Source of the DNA: Gammaproteobacteria bacterium
Lineage (GTDB): Bacteria; Pseudomonadota; Gammaproteobacteria; Pseudomonadales; Halieaceae
Direction: 5' to 3'
Assembly: GCA_024742415.1 (NCBI GenBank)
Contig: JANSYN010000007.1
Location: 124,001 to 188,000 of the forward strand
DNA length: 64,000 bases
In this document: one piece after another, positions 21,923 to 30,103 of the stretch
How the letters are laid out: each line of letters opens with the position of its first letter
How positions within the stretch are numbered: position 1 is the first letter of the stretch
The notes under the pieces: model-generated
The model's input: the letters and a program-made list of their open reading frames with translations, nothing else
Told to the model about the DNA's origin: nothing
Database searches by the model: none
Translations under genes and position numbers: made by a program

Positions 21923-23149
21923 ATGGCGGTGGGTGACGCAGCGCTACCGGTACTGACGCCCGTCACTGGTGTGCGACTGGGGACTGTCGCTGCGGGAGTC
22001 AAGAAACCCGGGCGCAACGACCTGGTACTGATGGAACTGTCGCAGGGTTCGCATTGTGCCGGGGTTTTTACGCGCAACGCGTTTTGTGCAGCCCCGGTAA
22101 TCATAGCGCGCCGTCACCTCGCCGAATCAGCCGGTTGCCCGCGCTATTTTCTCATCAACACCGGCAATGCCAATGCGGGCACGGGCGAGGCGGGCTTGGC
22201 CGACGCCATGATGTGTCTCGATGCAGTGGCCGCTGTGGCCGGTGTTGCCCAGTCCGCGGTGCTGCCGTTTTCAACGGGCGTCATCGGCGAGCCGCTGCCG
22301 GCTGCGCGCATTTCTGCGGCAGTGCCGGCGGTTTTTGCCGCTCTGCGCAGTGACGGATGGGAAGACGCGGCCCGCGGTATTATGACGACGGACACGCGGC
22401 CCAAGGGAGCCTCGCGTACTTTCGAGCATGAGGGCCAGTCCTACGTGGTTACCGGCATAGCCAAAGGCGCGGGAATGATCCGTCCGAACATGGCAACCAT
22501 GCTAGGTTACATCGCTACTGATGTGGCCGTGGATACCGCCTCGCTGCAGGAACTGCTGTCCTGGGCGGTAGAACGATCATTCAACCGCATCAGTATTGAT
22601 GGCGATACATCCACCAATGACGCCTGCATGCTGGTGGCGACGGGCGCTGCCGGGAATGCGCTGTTGGTGAGCGCGCAACAACCACTGGCCATGGCACTGG
22701 CAGCGGCGCTTGAGGCCGTGTGCGTGGAACTGGCCACAGGGCTTGTGCGCGACGGTGAAGGCGCCAGCAAGTTTGTCTCGGTGGAGGTCAATGGGGGCAA
22801 CAACGAGCAGGAATGCCTGGATGTGGCGTTCACGATTGCCCATTCGCCGCTGGTGAAGACCGCGCTGTTTGCTTCGGACCCAAACTGGGGCAGGCTGCTC
22901 GCAGCAATCGGCCGGGCCGGATTGCAGGATTTATCCGTCGATGCCGTGGCGCTGTACCTCAATGAGGTGCTGATAGCAGAGCGCGGGTGTCGCGCCCCCG
23001 GTTACACCGAGGAGCAAGGCGTGCAGGCCATGGCGCCACAAGAGATCACCGTGCGTGTCGAACTGCATCGTGGGGATGCCTCAGCTACTGTGTGGACCAG
23101 CGATTTTTCCTACGACTATGTACGCATCAATGCCGAATACCGCACCTGA
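21923..23149 (+). CDS. argJ: Bifunctional glutamate N-acetyltransferase / ornithine acetyltransferase ArgJ
   Basis: A 408-residue enzyme of arginine synthesis that transfers the acetyl group from N-acetylornithine to glutamate and may also acetylate glutamate from acetyl-CoA. The autoprocessing site is visible at residues 189-194 (NMATML); cleavage between Ala191 and Thr192 yields alpha and beta chains, with Thr192 as nucleophile. The conserved DPNWGR motif occurs in the C-terminal half. The gene follows secA after 92 bases, as in Pseudomonas, and its end overlaps the Nudix gene by 20 bases. Confidence 0.96.
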   Translation: MAVGDAALPVLTPVTGVRLGTVAAGVKKPGRNDLVLMELSQGSHCAGVFTRNAFCAAPVIIARRHLAESAGCPRYFLINTGNANAGTGEAGLADAMMCLDAVAAVAGVAQSAVLPFSTGVIGEPLPAARISAAVPAVFAALRSDGWEDAARGIMTTDTRPKGASRTFEHEGQSYVVTGIAKGAGMIRPNMATMLGYIATDVAVDTASLQELLSWAVERSFNRISIDGDTSTNDACMLVATGAAGNALLVSAQQPLAMALAAALEAVCVELATGLVRDGEGASKFVSVEVNGGNNEQECLDVAFTIAHSPLVKTALFASDPNWGRLLAAIGRAGLQDLSVDAVALYLNEVLIAERGCRAPGYTEEQGVQAMAPQEITVRVELHRGDASATVWTSDFSYDYVRINAEYRT

Positions 23150-23564
23150 AACAACGGTGCATGTTGCGGTGGGCGTCATTGTCGACCGACAGGGCGCTGT
23201 GTTGCTCAGTTTGCGCAGCGCCGATGCGCATCAGGGCGGCCTGTGGGAGTTTCCCGGCGGCAAGGTGGAAAGCGGAGAATCCGTTGAAGATGCCCTGCGG
23301 CGCGAACTGCGCGAAGAACTGGGTATCGAGGTCATACGGTCTTCTGCGCTGCTCGATGTGCATCACGATTATGGCGACAAGCAGGTACACCTGGATGTGC
23401 ACGTTGTGTGGGAATTTTCTGGTCAGGCGCAAGGCCTTGAAGACCAGCCGCTAGCCTGGGTCGCGCCGCAGGCACTGGCTGGCCATGCCTTTCCCGCCGC
23501 CAATGTGCCGATTGTTGACGCCGTGCAGCAGTTGCTGAACGGGAGCGCGCCGGCGGGGAGCTGA
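23130..23564 (+). CDS. mutT: MutT-like Nudix hydrolase
   Basis: A 144-residue Nudix pyrophosphatase, probably 8-oxo-dGTP diphosphatase (MutT), which prevents A:T to C:G transversions. The Nudix box is intact from GGKVESGESVEDALRREL to EELGIEV (about residues 36-60). The ATG at 23130 lies inside the last codons of argJ and gives the normal MutT N-terminus; earlier in-frame starts are possible but add nonhomologous sequence. In pseudomonads the equivalent protein carries an extra ThiE-like domain, absent here. It is convergent with coaE, 13 bases away. Confidence 0.9.
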   Translation: MPNTAPETTVHVAVGVIVDRQGAVLLSLRSADAHQGGLWEFPGGKVESGESVEDALRRELREELGIEVIRSSALLDVHHDYGDKQVHLDVHVVWEFSGQAQGLEDQPLAWVAPQALAGHAFPAANVPIVDAVQQLLNGSAPAGS

Positions 23565-23577
23565 CCGCGGTGTGATG

Positions 23578-24180
23578 TCAGCGCTGCGCAGCCAGCAGTG
23601 CCCACTGGGCGTGTAATCGCTGCACCTGTTCATCCAGCGCTTCCAGGGAGCCGCTGTTGTCGATGACTGTGTCGGCCAGTGCCAGCCGTTGTGCCCGCGA
23701 CATCTGTGCTGCCATGATGCGCCTGACTTGCGCCTCGTCGTTGTCATCACGCGCCATCGTGCGCTCAAGCTGCACAGTCTCCGGCACGTCGACAACGGCC
23801 ACTATGTCGGTCAGGGCTTTCTGGCTGGTTTCCAGCAGCAGGGGCGAGGCCAGGATCGTGTAGACGCTGGTGGAAGCGGCGATCTGGTTGAGGATTTCCT
23901 CGCCAATCAGCGGATGCGTCAGGGCCTCCAGCCAACGCCGCTCATCGTCATCGGCGAAAACGCGAGCACGCAGTGCGGCCCTGTCCAGGCTGCCATCGTC
24001 GTTTAGCATGTCTGCGCCGAAGTGTTCGGCAATGGCAGCAAGTGCAGGTTTGCCCGGCTCAACGACCACGCGCGCAGCCAGGTCGGCATCGACAACAGTA
24101 ATACCCAGGGCCTCGAAGCGCGCGGTTACTGCAGATTTGCCGCTGCCGATGCCTCCGGTAATGCCAACAACCAGGCTCAT
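23578..24180 (-). CDS. coaE: Dephospho-CoA kinase CoaE
   Basis: A 200-residue P-loop kinase that performs the last step of coenzyme A synthesis. The Walker A motif GITGGIGSGKSAV is at residues 6-18, and the lid region with THPLIGEEI follows. Start and length are standard. It is the last gene of the minus-strand pilB-pilC-pilD-coaE set, one base after pilD. In Escherichia and Pseudomonas yacG and zapD accompany coaE here; neither is present. Confidence 0.96.
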   Translation of the reverse strand: MSLVVGITGGIGSGKSAVTARFEALGITVVDADLAARVVVEPGKPALAAIAEHFGADMLNDDGSLDRAALRARVFADDDERRWLEALTHPLIGEEILNQIAASTSVYTILASPLLLETSQKALTDIVAVVDVPETVQLERTMARDDNDEAQVRRIMAAQMSRAQRLALADTVIDNSGSLEALDEQVQRLHAQWALLAAQR

Positions 24181-24181
24181 A

Positions 24182-25054
24182 TCACTGCTGCCACAAGTTC
24201 AACAGGGGGACAGCTTGCATAATCGGGCCGGCCCACAAGAAGGTGATCCAGCCGGCAGCGGCGAGGTAGGGGCCAAAGGGTATGGGCACATCCTTGCCCT
24301 GGCGTTTGACGATCAGCAGGGCGATACCCACGACAGCGCCCACCAGCGATGACATCAAGATGATCATGTGCAGCGACTCCCAGCCCATCCATGCGCCCAG
24401 CGCCGCTAGTAACTTGAAATCACCGTAGCCCATACCCTCTTTCCCGGTGACCAGCTTGAACAGCCAGTAAACGCTCCACAGTATCAAGTAGCCAAATACC
24501 GCCCCAAGCACCGCAGACTCCAGGCCAACATAGACCGCCTGGCTGTTGAACAACAAGCCTGCCCACAGCAGAGGCAGGGTAATCTCGTCGGGCAGCAACT
24601 GATGGTCCACATCAATCATGGTCAGGGCGATCAGGGCCCAGGTGAACAGCAACGCCCCCAGCAGTGCCGGGCCCAGTGCAAAATGCCACAGCAGCACAAC
24701 GCTCAGCGCGGCAGTGGTGACCTCAATGAGGGGATAGCGCGGCGAGATCGATACCGCGCATTGCGCGCATTTTCCGCGCAGCAGGAGGTAGCTGATAACG
24801 GGCACGTTGTGCCAGGGTTTGATCGGTGTATTGCAGCGCGGGCAGTGTGAATTGGGAAAGGCGAGGCTTAACGGCTGATCTTGTTTTTCCTGTTCTATCT
24901 CGAGCAGTTCGCAGCAGTTGCTGCGCCAGCGCGCCTCCATCATGACCGGCAGGCGGTAGATCACCACGTTGAGGAAACTCCCCACGCACAGGCTCAGCGT
25001 AATGAGGGTCAGCGGCAACAGCCACCCTACCTGATTAAAGGTATCGATAATCAT
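24182..25054 (-). CDS. pilD: Prepilin peptidase / N-methyltransferase PilD
   Basis: A 290-residue polytopic inner-membrane aspartyl protease that cleaves prepilin leaders after glycine and methylates the new N-terminal residue. The two-cysteine-pair cytoplasmic domain is present (Cys71, Cys74, Cys96, Cys99). The two aspartate motifs IDVDHQLLPDE and GMGYGDFK supply the catalytic residues. As no other prepilin peptidase gene is in the window, PilD probably processes both the pilins near 28.5 and 30.3 kb and the type II pseudopilins near 59-62 kb. Confidence 0.96.
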   Translation of the reverse strand: MIIDTFNQVGWLLPLTLITLSLCVGSFLNVVIYRLPVMMEARWRSNCCELLEIEQEKQDQPLSLAFPNSHCPRCNTPIKPWHNVPVISYLLLRGKCAQCAVSISPRYPLIEVTTAALSVVLLWHFALGPALLGALLFTWALIALTMIDVDHQLLPDEITLPLLWAGLLFNSQAVYVGLESAVLGAVFGYLILWSVYWLFKLVTGKEGMGYGDFKLLAALGAWMGWESLHMIILMSSLVGAVVGIALLIVKRQGKDVPIPFGPYLAAAGWITFLWAGPIMQAVPLLNLWQQ

Positions 25055-25096
25055 GAGAGCGCTGCCAGGTGCCGCAGGGTGGCCTGGGATCTGATA

Positions 25097-26317
25097 CTAG
25101 ATGACCGAACCGAGCATGAAGATAGGCAGGTACATCGCAATCATTAATCCGCCCACGAGAATGCCCAGTACAGACATGATAATCGGCTCCAGCAGTGAGC
25201 TCAGGCTATCCACGGCATTGTCGACGGCTTCTTCGTAGTGTGTGGCGACTTTGTCGAGCATTTCGTCCAGTGCGCCGGATTCCTCACCAATGGAGACCAT
25301 CTGCAACAGCATGTGCGGAAAAACCCCGGTGGACTTGATTGCGTTGTACAGGCTCGAACCGGAGGTCACATCGTCGCGGATGCGGATGATTGCTTTGCGG
25401 TACACCGAGTTGCCCGCCGCGCCGGCAGTGGAATTCAGGGCGTCAACCAGCGGTACGCCCGCGGCGAAGGTGGTAGACAGCGTACGCGAGAAACGCGCGA
25501 TGACGGCATCGTGCACAATACCGCCAACCACCGGCGCGCGCAGTGCCAAACGATCAAGTCCCTCAGCAAACGCCACCGAGCGTATTTTGAGTTCTCGAAA
25601 CGTGAAGAACAGCGCAATCATCACGCCAAGAATGACCCACCACCAGCTTTGGGTGAATTCCGAAATACTCATAACCAGCTGCGTGAATGCAGGCAGTTCG
25701 GAACCAAAATTCTGGAAGGTCTTGGCAAACACGGGCACGACCTTGATCAACAGGATGCCGGTAACCACTGCGGCGACACAGATAACCGCCGTGGGGTAGG
25801 TCATGGCTTTTTTGATTTTCTTTTTCAGGGCCTCGGTTTTTTCCTTGTACGTGGCGACCCGGTCGAGCATCACCTCGAGCGTACCGGAGTCTTCGCCGGA
25901 GGCGATAAGGCTGCAAAACAGGTCATCGAAATAACGCGGGTGCTTGGCCAGCGACGGGGCCAGGCCGCTGCCGGATGCAACGTCAACGCGAATGCCCGAG
26001 ATCAGGCTTTTCATGCGCGGCTTGTCGGTGCCATCTTCGACAATTTCGAAACTCTGCACCAGCGGCACACCGGCTTTGAGCATGGTTGCCAGTTGGCGCG
26101 TGAAGATGGCGATATCGGCCGGCTGCACGGGTTTGCCACTGGCGCCGAACAGCGGTTTGGGCTTGCGTTTGACGCGTTTCGGCACGATGCCCTGCTGGCG
26201 CAGCTGTGCCTTCGCCATGGTTTGACTGACCGCGTGGATCTCTCCGCCACCGGCATGACCGGAGCGGTCAGTGCCTGTCCAAACGTAAACTTCGCCTCTG
26301 AGTGCCGTGGTTGCCAT
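25097..26317 (-). CDS. pilC: Type IV pilus inner-membrane platform protein PilC
   Basis: A 406-residue GspF/PilC-family protein with two repeated cytoplasmic helical domains and three membrane segments (about residues 175-195, 215-240 and 380-400). It couples the ATPase PilB to pilin assembly. It has the family motif EESGALDEMLDKVA near the C-terminus and FTRQLATMLKAGVPLVQSFE near the N-terminus. The order pilB-pilC-pilD is the classical one. It is paralogous to GspF at 58 kb. Confidence 0.96.
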   Translation of the reverse strand: MATTALRGEVYVWTGTDRSGHAGGGEIHAVSQTMAKAQLRQQGIVPKRVKRKPKPLFGASGKPVQPADIAIFTRQLATMLKAGVPLVQSFEIVEDGTDKPRMKSLISGIRVDVASGSGLAPSLAKHPRYFDDLFCSLIASGEDSGTLEVMLDRVATYKEKTEALKKKIKKAMTYPTAVICVAAVVTGILLIKVVPVFAKTFQNFGSELPAFTQLVMSISEFTQSWWWVILGVMIALFFTFRELKIRSVAFAEGLDRLALRAPVVGGIVHDAVIARFSRTLSTTFAAGVPLVDALNSTAGAAGNSVYRKAIIRIRDDVTSGSSLYNAIKSTGVFPHMLLQMVSIGEESGALDEMLDKVATHYEEAVDNAVDSLSSLLEPIIMSVLGILVGGLMIAMYLPIFMLGSVI

Positions 26318-26344
26318 AATACTGCCTGCTCTGTTTATCTCGTG

Positions 26345-28066
26345 TTAATCAACAGTGATCCGGTTTGCTTCTTCCAGGCTGATAAGCCCCGCGGCCACTT
26401 TCTTCAGTGCGCTTTGGCGTAAATCCGGGAAGCCCTCTGCCTGCGCCTGTGCCGCGATTTCCAGTGAATTGCCTTCTTCCATAATAATTCTGGCGATGGT
26501 CGGCGTAATGCGGACCACCTCGTAAATGCCCACCCGGCCTTTATACCCATGCAGGCATTGCTCACAACCCACGGCCCGCATGATGGTCGCATCAGCCAGC
26601 AGCTCTTCGGTAAAACCCTGGCTGATGAGCGTGTCGTGGGGGATGTCGTGTGCGGGCTCCGAGCAGTGCGGGCACAGGCGGCGCGCAAGGCGCTGGGCGA
26701 TAATCAGGTCTACCGTGGACGCAACGTTGAACGCCGGAACGCCCATGTTGAGCAGACGCGTGAGGGTTTCCGCAGCGCTGTTGGTGTGCAGTGTGGACAA
26801 CACCAGGTGACCGGTTTGTGCAGCCTTGATGCCGATCTCGGCGGTTTCCAGGTCCCGGATCTCACCGACCATGATGATGTCGGGATCCTGCCGCAGGAAG
26901 GAGCGCAGCGCCGCGGCGAAATTAAGGCCAACCTTGGCGTTCACGTGTACCTGGTTGATACCTTCAAGGTTGATTTCCACTGGGTCTTCCGCGGTGGAGA
27001 TATTCCGCTCGGGCGTGTTGAGAATGTTCAGGCCGGTATAGAGCGACACCGTTTTACCGGAGCCGGTAGGGCCGGTAACGAGGATCATGCCCTGTGGCTG
27101 GTTCAGTGCCTTGAGGTACATTTCTTTCTGTTCAGGCTCATAGCCCAGGGCATCAATACCCATCTGCGCGCTGCTGGGGTCAAGAATACGCAGTACGATT
27201 TTTTCACCGAACAGCGTAGGCAGCGTGTTGACACGAAAGTCGATCGCGCGATTGCGCGAGAGCTTCATCTGGATGCGGCCGTCCTGCGGCAGGCGGCGTT
27301 CGGAGATGTCCATTTGCGACATGACCTTCAGACGCGCCGATAGCCGCGCGGCCAGGTTGCGTGGCGGCTTGACGACCTCTTGCAGAACGCCGTCCGTGCG
27401 AAAGCGCACCCGGTAGTTTTTTTCGTAGGGCTCGAAGTGAATATCCGATGCCCCTTGTTTGATAGCGTCGATCAGTACCTTGTTAACAAAGCGCACGATG
27501 GGCGTTTCGTCGACGGCGTCTGTGCCGTCTGCGCCGTCGCTGCCATCTTCACCAGCAGACAGCTCGACGTCGTCCAGGTCAGAGGTGTCCAGGTCGTCCA
27601 GGCCATCGGAGAGGGAATCCTGCGATTCAACCCAGGCAATCAGCGTGGATGACAGCGCTTTTTCATCAACCAGTACGGCATCGGTGTTGATGCCGGTGTG
27701 AAACTTGATCTCATCCAGTGCGGCCAGGTTGGTGGGGTCAGAGACCGCGATGAAAAGACGGTTCCCGCGCCGGAAGATCGGCAGTGCGTGATGCTTGGTG
27801 ACGAGGTCGGACTCGACCAGCCCGTCGGGAATATACTCCCCGTTGAGCGCGCTTATTTCAAACAGGGGTACGCCGAATTCGTGGGCGGCGACCTCTGCCA
27901 GCCGTCTGCTGTCGACCCCCTTGCGCTCAACGAGATACTGAACGAAGTGCATTTTTTCCGCGGCGGCTTCCTGCTGGGCCTCCACCGCGGCCTGGGCGCT
28001 GATGAGATCTTCGGCGACAAGCCTGCCCGCCAAACCGCTCAGCTGTCCTACTGCTTTATCGTTCAT
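26345..28066 (-). CDS. pilB: Type IV pilus extension ATPase PilB
   Basis: A 573-residue hexameric ATPase that powers pilus extension. The N-terminal MshEN-type domain occupies about residues 1-145 and the ATPase core follows. Walker A (GPTGSGKT) is at 332-339, Walker B (DIIMVGEIRD) at 396-405, and the zinc-binding cysteines are at 465, 468, 501 and 504. An acidic, glycine-rich linker (residues 150-187, mostly Asp, Glu, Ser and Gly) joins the two halves and is longer than I would expect. It is first in the pilB-pilC-pilD-coaE set. Confidence 0.96.
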   Translation of the reverse strand: MNDKAVGQLSGLAGRLVAEDLISAQAAVEAQQEAAAEKMHFVQYLVERKGVDSRRLAEVAAHEFGVPLFEISALNGEYIPDGLVESDLVTKHHALPIFRRGNRLFIAVSDPTNLAALDEIKFHTGINTDAVLVDEKALSSTLIAWVESQDSLSDGLDDLDTSDLDDVELSAGEDGSDGADGTDAVDETPIVRFVNKVLIDAIKQGASDIHFEPYEKNYRVRFRTDGVLQEVVKPPRNLAARLSARLKVMSQMDISERRLPQDGRIQMKLSRNRAIDFRVNTLPTLFGEKIVLRILDPSSAQMGIDALGYEPEQKEMYLKALNQPQGMILVTGPTGSGKTVSLYTGLNILNTPERNISTAEDPVEINLEGINQVHVNAKVGLNFAAALRSFLRQDPDIIMVGEIRDLETAEIGIKAAQTGHLVLSTLHTNSAAETLTRLLNMGVPAFNVASTVDLIIAQRLARRLCPHCSEPAHDIPHDTLISQGFTEELLADATIMRAVGCEQCLHGYKGRVGIYEVVRITPTIARIIMEEGNSLEIAAQAQAEGFPDLRQSALKKVAAGLISLEEANRITVD

Positions 28067-28129
28067 TCATCTGTTGCCCCGAGATGAAGATGTGTTTGCA
28101 TTCATTCGAAGGAATGCCTCAACTGCTTG

Positions 28130-28135
28130 ATTATA
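28130..28135 (-). promoter_or_regulatory. Possible -10 element for pilB
   Basis: On the minus strand a perfect TATAAT lies 64 bases upstream of pilB. The best -35 candidate, TTGTGG, is only 15 bases away, so recognition may need an activator. The region between the second pilin gene and pilB (28067-28244) otherwise holds only short inverted repeats. Evidence is the single hexamer. Confidence 0.35.
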
Positions 28136-28244
28136 ACCAGCAAATACTGGCCACAACACGGCCGATTAGTGCAAAAAAGCACAAAATGTAGAGATAATCC
28201 GCCGTCGCTACAGTGAGTTCAGGCCAGCGGTGATCGCGCGCAAT

Positions 28245-28778
28245 CTACTCTGCGCGGCATGCCGGGGGCAGTTGTGTCTTTTTCACACCGTTGTCCGGGG
28301 GCGTGGTGCAGGTCCAGAGCATGGGAATCTCGGAGGTGGTAGGGCGCAGTTGCAGGATGTTGTCCTGGCCGAGCCCGGGAATACTCAGCACAACTTCGAC
28401 GACGCCGCCCTGGTTGTCTACGGTGACAATGTCGAGCGACTCAATAAAGTCATACTGGCCATAGTCTGCCGGCGCCGGAAGACCGGCTTGCTGGTTGTTG
28501 GTTGGCATGCTGTTGGTGCTGTAGTAGTACTCGGTGACGCTGGTTTTGGCCTCGGATGCGAAGCCCAGGCCCTCGGCAACCTTGGCACGTACCACGTAAT
28601 CGTTGTACGCGCTCAGGGCGACCACCGCGAGAATGCTGATGATGGCAACCACGGCCAGCAGCTCAATCACGGTAAACCCGGCCTGTGCTCGCGCGGTGCC
28701 CGGTGCAACACGGTGGGTGGCGCTAAGCGGCGCCCCCTGTGTGGCCCGGTGCTGGAAGCGTCGGCTGCGTGGCATCAT
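28245..28778 (-). CDS. Second type IVa pilin with long leader
   Basis: A 177-residue pilin. The class III signal is clear: Gly34 followed by FTVIELLAVVAIISILAVVA, with Glu at mature position 5. Unlike PilA in the same window, the leader is 34 residues, and no nearer ATG, GTG or TTG is in frame. The C-terminus has a cysteine pair (Cys157 and Cys174) like the disulfide loop of major pilins, and the middle shares the ASEAKTSVTEYY pattern with PilA. It is probably a minor or alternative pilin processed by PilD. It lies 3 bases after a HAMP-protein gene on the same strand, and 178 bases before pilB. Confidence 0.85.
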   Translation of the reverse strand: MMPRSRRFQHRATQGAPLSATHRVAPGTARAQAGFTVIELLAVVAIISILAVVALSAYNDYVVRAKVAEGLGFASEAKTSVTEYYYSTNSMPTNNQQAGLPAPADYGQYDFIESLDIVTVDNQGGVVEVVLSIPGLGQDNILQLRPTTSEIPMLWTCTTPPDNGVKKTQLPPACRAE

Positions 28779-28781
28779 CGG

Positions 28782-29285
28782 CTAGTCCTCTTTGCCGGTT
28801 GTCAGTGCGGAAACCGCGGACTCCAGCTGCTCTAACTGCGCAGCGATGTCGCCGCCGGCAGCGTGCGCGTGCTGCACACTCCGGGCGCGTGCCTGTAATT
28901 CCGTAATCTTCTCGCGCAGCGCAGTAATGCTGTTGTTAATCTGCGCCGCCTCGGCCTGGAACATGTCGGTATCGCGCAGCTCCACCGAGGCGGACAGGTC
29001 GCCCTCACCCAGCTGCTTGAGTGCGCGGGTAATGACGAAGACCGGCCCCGCTATGCGATGCGTAGCGCGCACGCTGCCATACCAGATGCCGGCAACGAGA
29101 AGGAGCTCAACAGCAGCAATGGCGACCACATAGGGCGTGGGTAATTGCAGGGAAGTAGCTTCGGGTAGAAGCATGCTGCCAATAAGAAACAGGTTTACCA
29201 GCAATACGGCCAGCGCCGCCACGAGCAGTGATGACTGGTATTGAAACTGCTTGTTGATAACAATGATCGTCCTGCGATTTTCCAT
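28782..29285 (-). CDS. Small membrane protein with HAMP-like domain
   Basis: A 167-residue protein with two hydrophobic helices (about 18-38 and 50-70), a HAMP-like segment (about 72-125, with RIAGPV and LGEGDLSASVEL), and a C-terminal helix likely to form a coiled coil. It has no kinase, methyl-accepting or cyclase output domain. Stand-alone HAMP proteins of this shape occur next to pilin genes in several proteobacteria, but their job is not established. It shares a transcription unit with the long-leader pilin (3-base gap). Its 5' region abuts a 13-bp minisatellite. Function unknown; a sensor or assembly factor for that pilin is a guess. Confidence 0.75.
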   Translation of the reverse strand: MENRRTIIVINKQFQYQSSLLVAALAVLLVNLFLIGSMLLPEATSLQLPTPYVVAIAAVELLLVAGIWYGSVRATHRIAGPVFVITRALKQLGEGDLSASVELRDTDMFQAEAAQINNSITALREKITELQARARSVQHAHAAGGDIAAQLEQLESAVSALTTGKED

Positions 29286-29320
29286 GCTGTTAACCGTCTT
29301 ATTATTATGGAGCCTGCTAT

Positions 29321-29463
29321 CGTGGCGCCTTGTCGTGGCGCCTTGTCGTGGTGCCTTGTCGTGGTGCCTTGTCTTGGCGTCCTGTCTCGGCGTCCTGACT
29401 TGGTCTCTTGTCCTGATGTTTTGTGCCGGCGCCTTATCGCAGCGTCTTGCCGTGACGCTGCTG
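29321..29463 (+). repeat. 13-bp minisatellite, 11 units
   Basis: Eleven consecutive 13-base units can be read, the first two identical (CGTGGCGCCTTGT), the next two with one change (CGTGGTGCCTTGT), and later units increasingly diverged. The array lies between two divergently transcribed pilin loci and starts 36 bases upstream of the HAMP-protein gene. The period is not a multiple of three, so the array is not coding; open frames running through it are incidental. Confidence 0.85.
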
Positions 29464-29865
29464 ATCGCGCTGTCCCTGACGCTGGCGCTACGCCCGCCAA
29501 CAGTACACCAACCTCTGACACCAGCCTAAACCAGCGGCAATCGGCCGACAAGGCAGCGGCGGTGAACGGGCACTGCGTGACGCCTGTTATGTGCATTCTT
29601 TCACTGAATTACTGCGTTGGAGGGGTGGGTGCGAGCCTCACCCACGATAGGGTCGCCAGAAGAGTCGCAACGATCGCGAGCCGGGTCGTGGCAGGTCTGC
29701 GCCTGCCCCCGCACGATAGAGCCTGCCGCGGGCAGGGCGTGCCGATGGTCGGGGCGTGGCATCCAGGTGTGGGCTTGCGACAACCGGCAGTGCCCGTGCC
29801 AGAGGCTGGCAAGGGGCGATGCCGGTTACAGGCGTTGCGCGGGTTGACGCAGCCTGGCCTGTTTG
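29464..29865. other. GC-rich noncoding stretch between pilin loci
   Basis: No convincing gene is present. Several perfect short inverted repeats occur, such as GTGGGTG (29625-29631) with CACCCAC (29639-29645), and GGCAGG/CCTGCC pairs near 29690-29740. None is followed by a T run, so they do not look like terminators. Small open frames on both strands lack recognisable domains. The stretch could be upstream regulatory DNA or could encode a structured RNA, but I see nothing decisive. Confidence 0.4.
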
Positions 29866-29880
29866 TGACAAATTTTGTCA
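29866..29880. promoter_or_regulatory. Perfect inverted repeat upstream of pilA
   Basis: TGACAAATTTTGTCA is a perfect palindrome of 7-base arms around one base. It lies about 150 bases upstream of the sigma-54 promoter of pilA, a usual distance for an enhancer site of a sigma-54 activator such as PilR. PilR sites in Pseudomonas contain TGTC cores, which both arms provide. The protein that binds is inferred, not seen. Confidence 0.45.
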
Positions 29881-29929
29881 GTCTCGGTCAGGCTGCGGCG
29901 CTGGCTGTGTTACGCCGGCGCAGCCCGGT

Positions 29930-29965
29930 GGTATGATATACCCTATGATTATATCTTGTAAGATA
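29930..29965. promoter_or_regulatory. Two AT-rich inverted repeats upstream of pilA
   Basis: GGTAT-GAT-ATACC (29930-29942) and TATCTT-GT-AAGATA (29952-29965) are perfect inverted repeats in the most AT-rich part of the window, 50-85 bases upstream of the sigma-54 promoter. The location suits a bending site or a second activator/repressor operator. I could not match a standard IHF consensus. Confidence 0.35.
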
Positions 29966-30013
29966 CTGATTTATAAGGATAGTAAATATTTCCAGCAGGT
30001 TTTTGGCCGTATC

Positions 30014-30029
30014 TGGCACGCTACCTGCA
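30014..30029 (+). promoter_or_regulatory. Sigma-54 promoter of pilA
   Basis: TGGCACG-CTAC-CTGCA matches the -24/-12 consensus TGGCACG-N4-TTGCW at all but one position, with the required 10 bases between the invariant GG and GC. Transcription would start near 30041, about 63 bases before pilA. Sigma-54/PilR control of pilA is well established in Pseudomonas and relatives. Confidence 0.88.
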
Positions 30030-30103
30030 CTGTGTATTGCGGTCGCACAATTCACCCCGCAGAGGGTGGGTGCAACACCCATACTAATCAACGGAGAAGC
30101 ATC

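Noticed and set aside
28139-28156. Sigma-54-like element upstream of pilB on the minus strand (TGGCCAGTATTTGC)
   Set aside because: The spacing between GG and GC is 9 bases instead of the required 10, so it should not be recognised.
29241-29936. A 231-codon open frame on the plus strand across the 13-bp array
   Set aside because: It runs through a non-coding 13-bp tandem repeat and GC-rich inverted repeats, overlaps the HAMP-protein start on the other strand, and has no recognisable domain or ribosome binding site.
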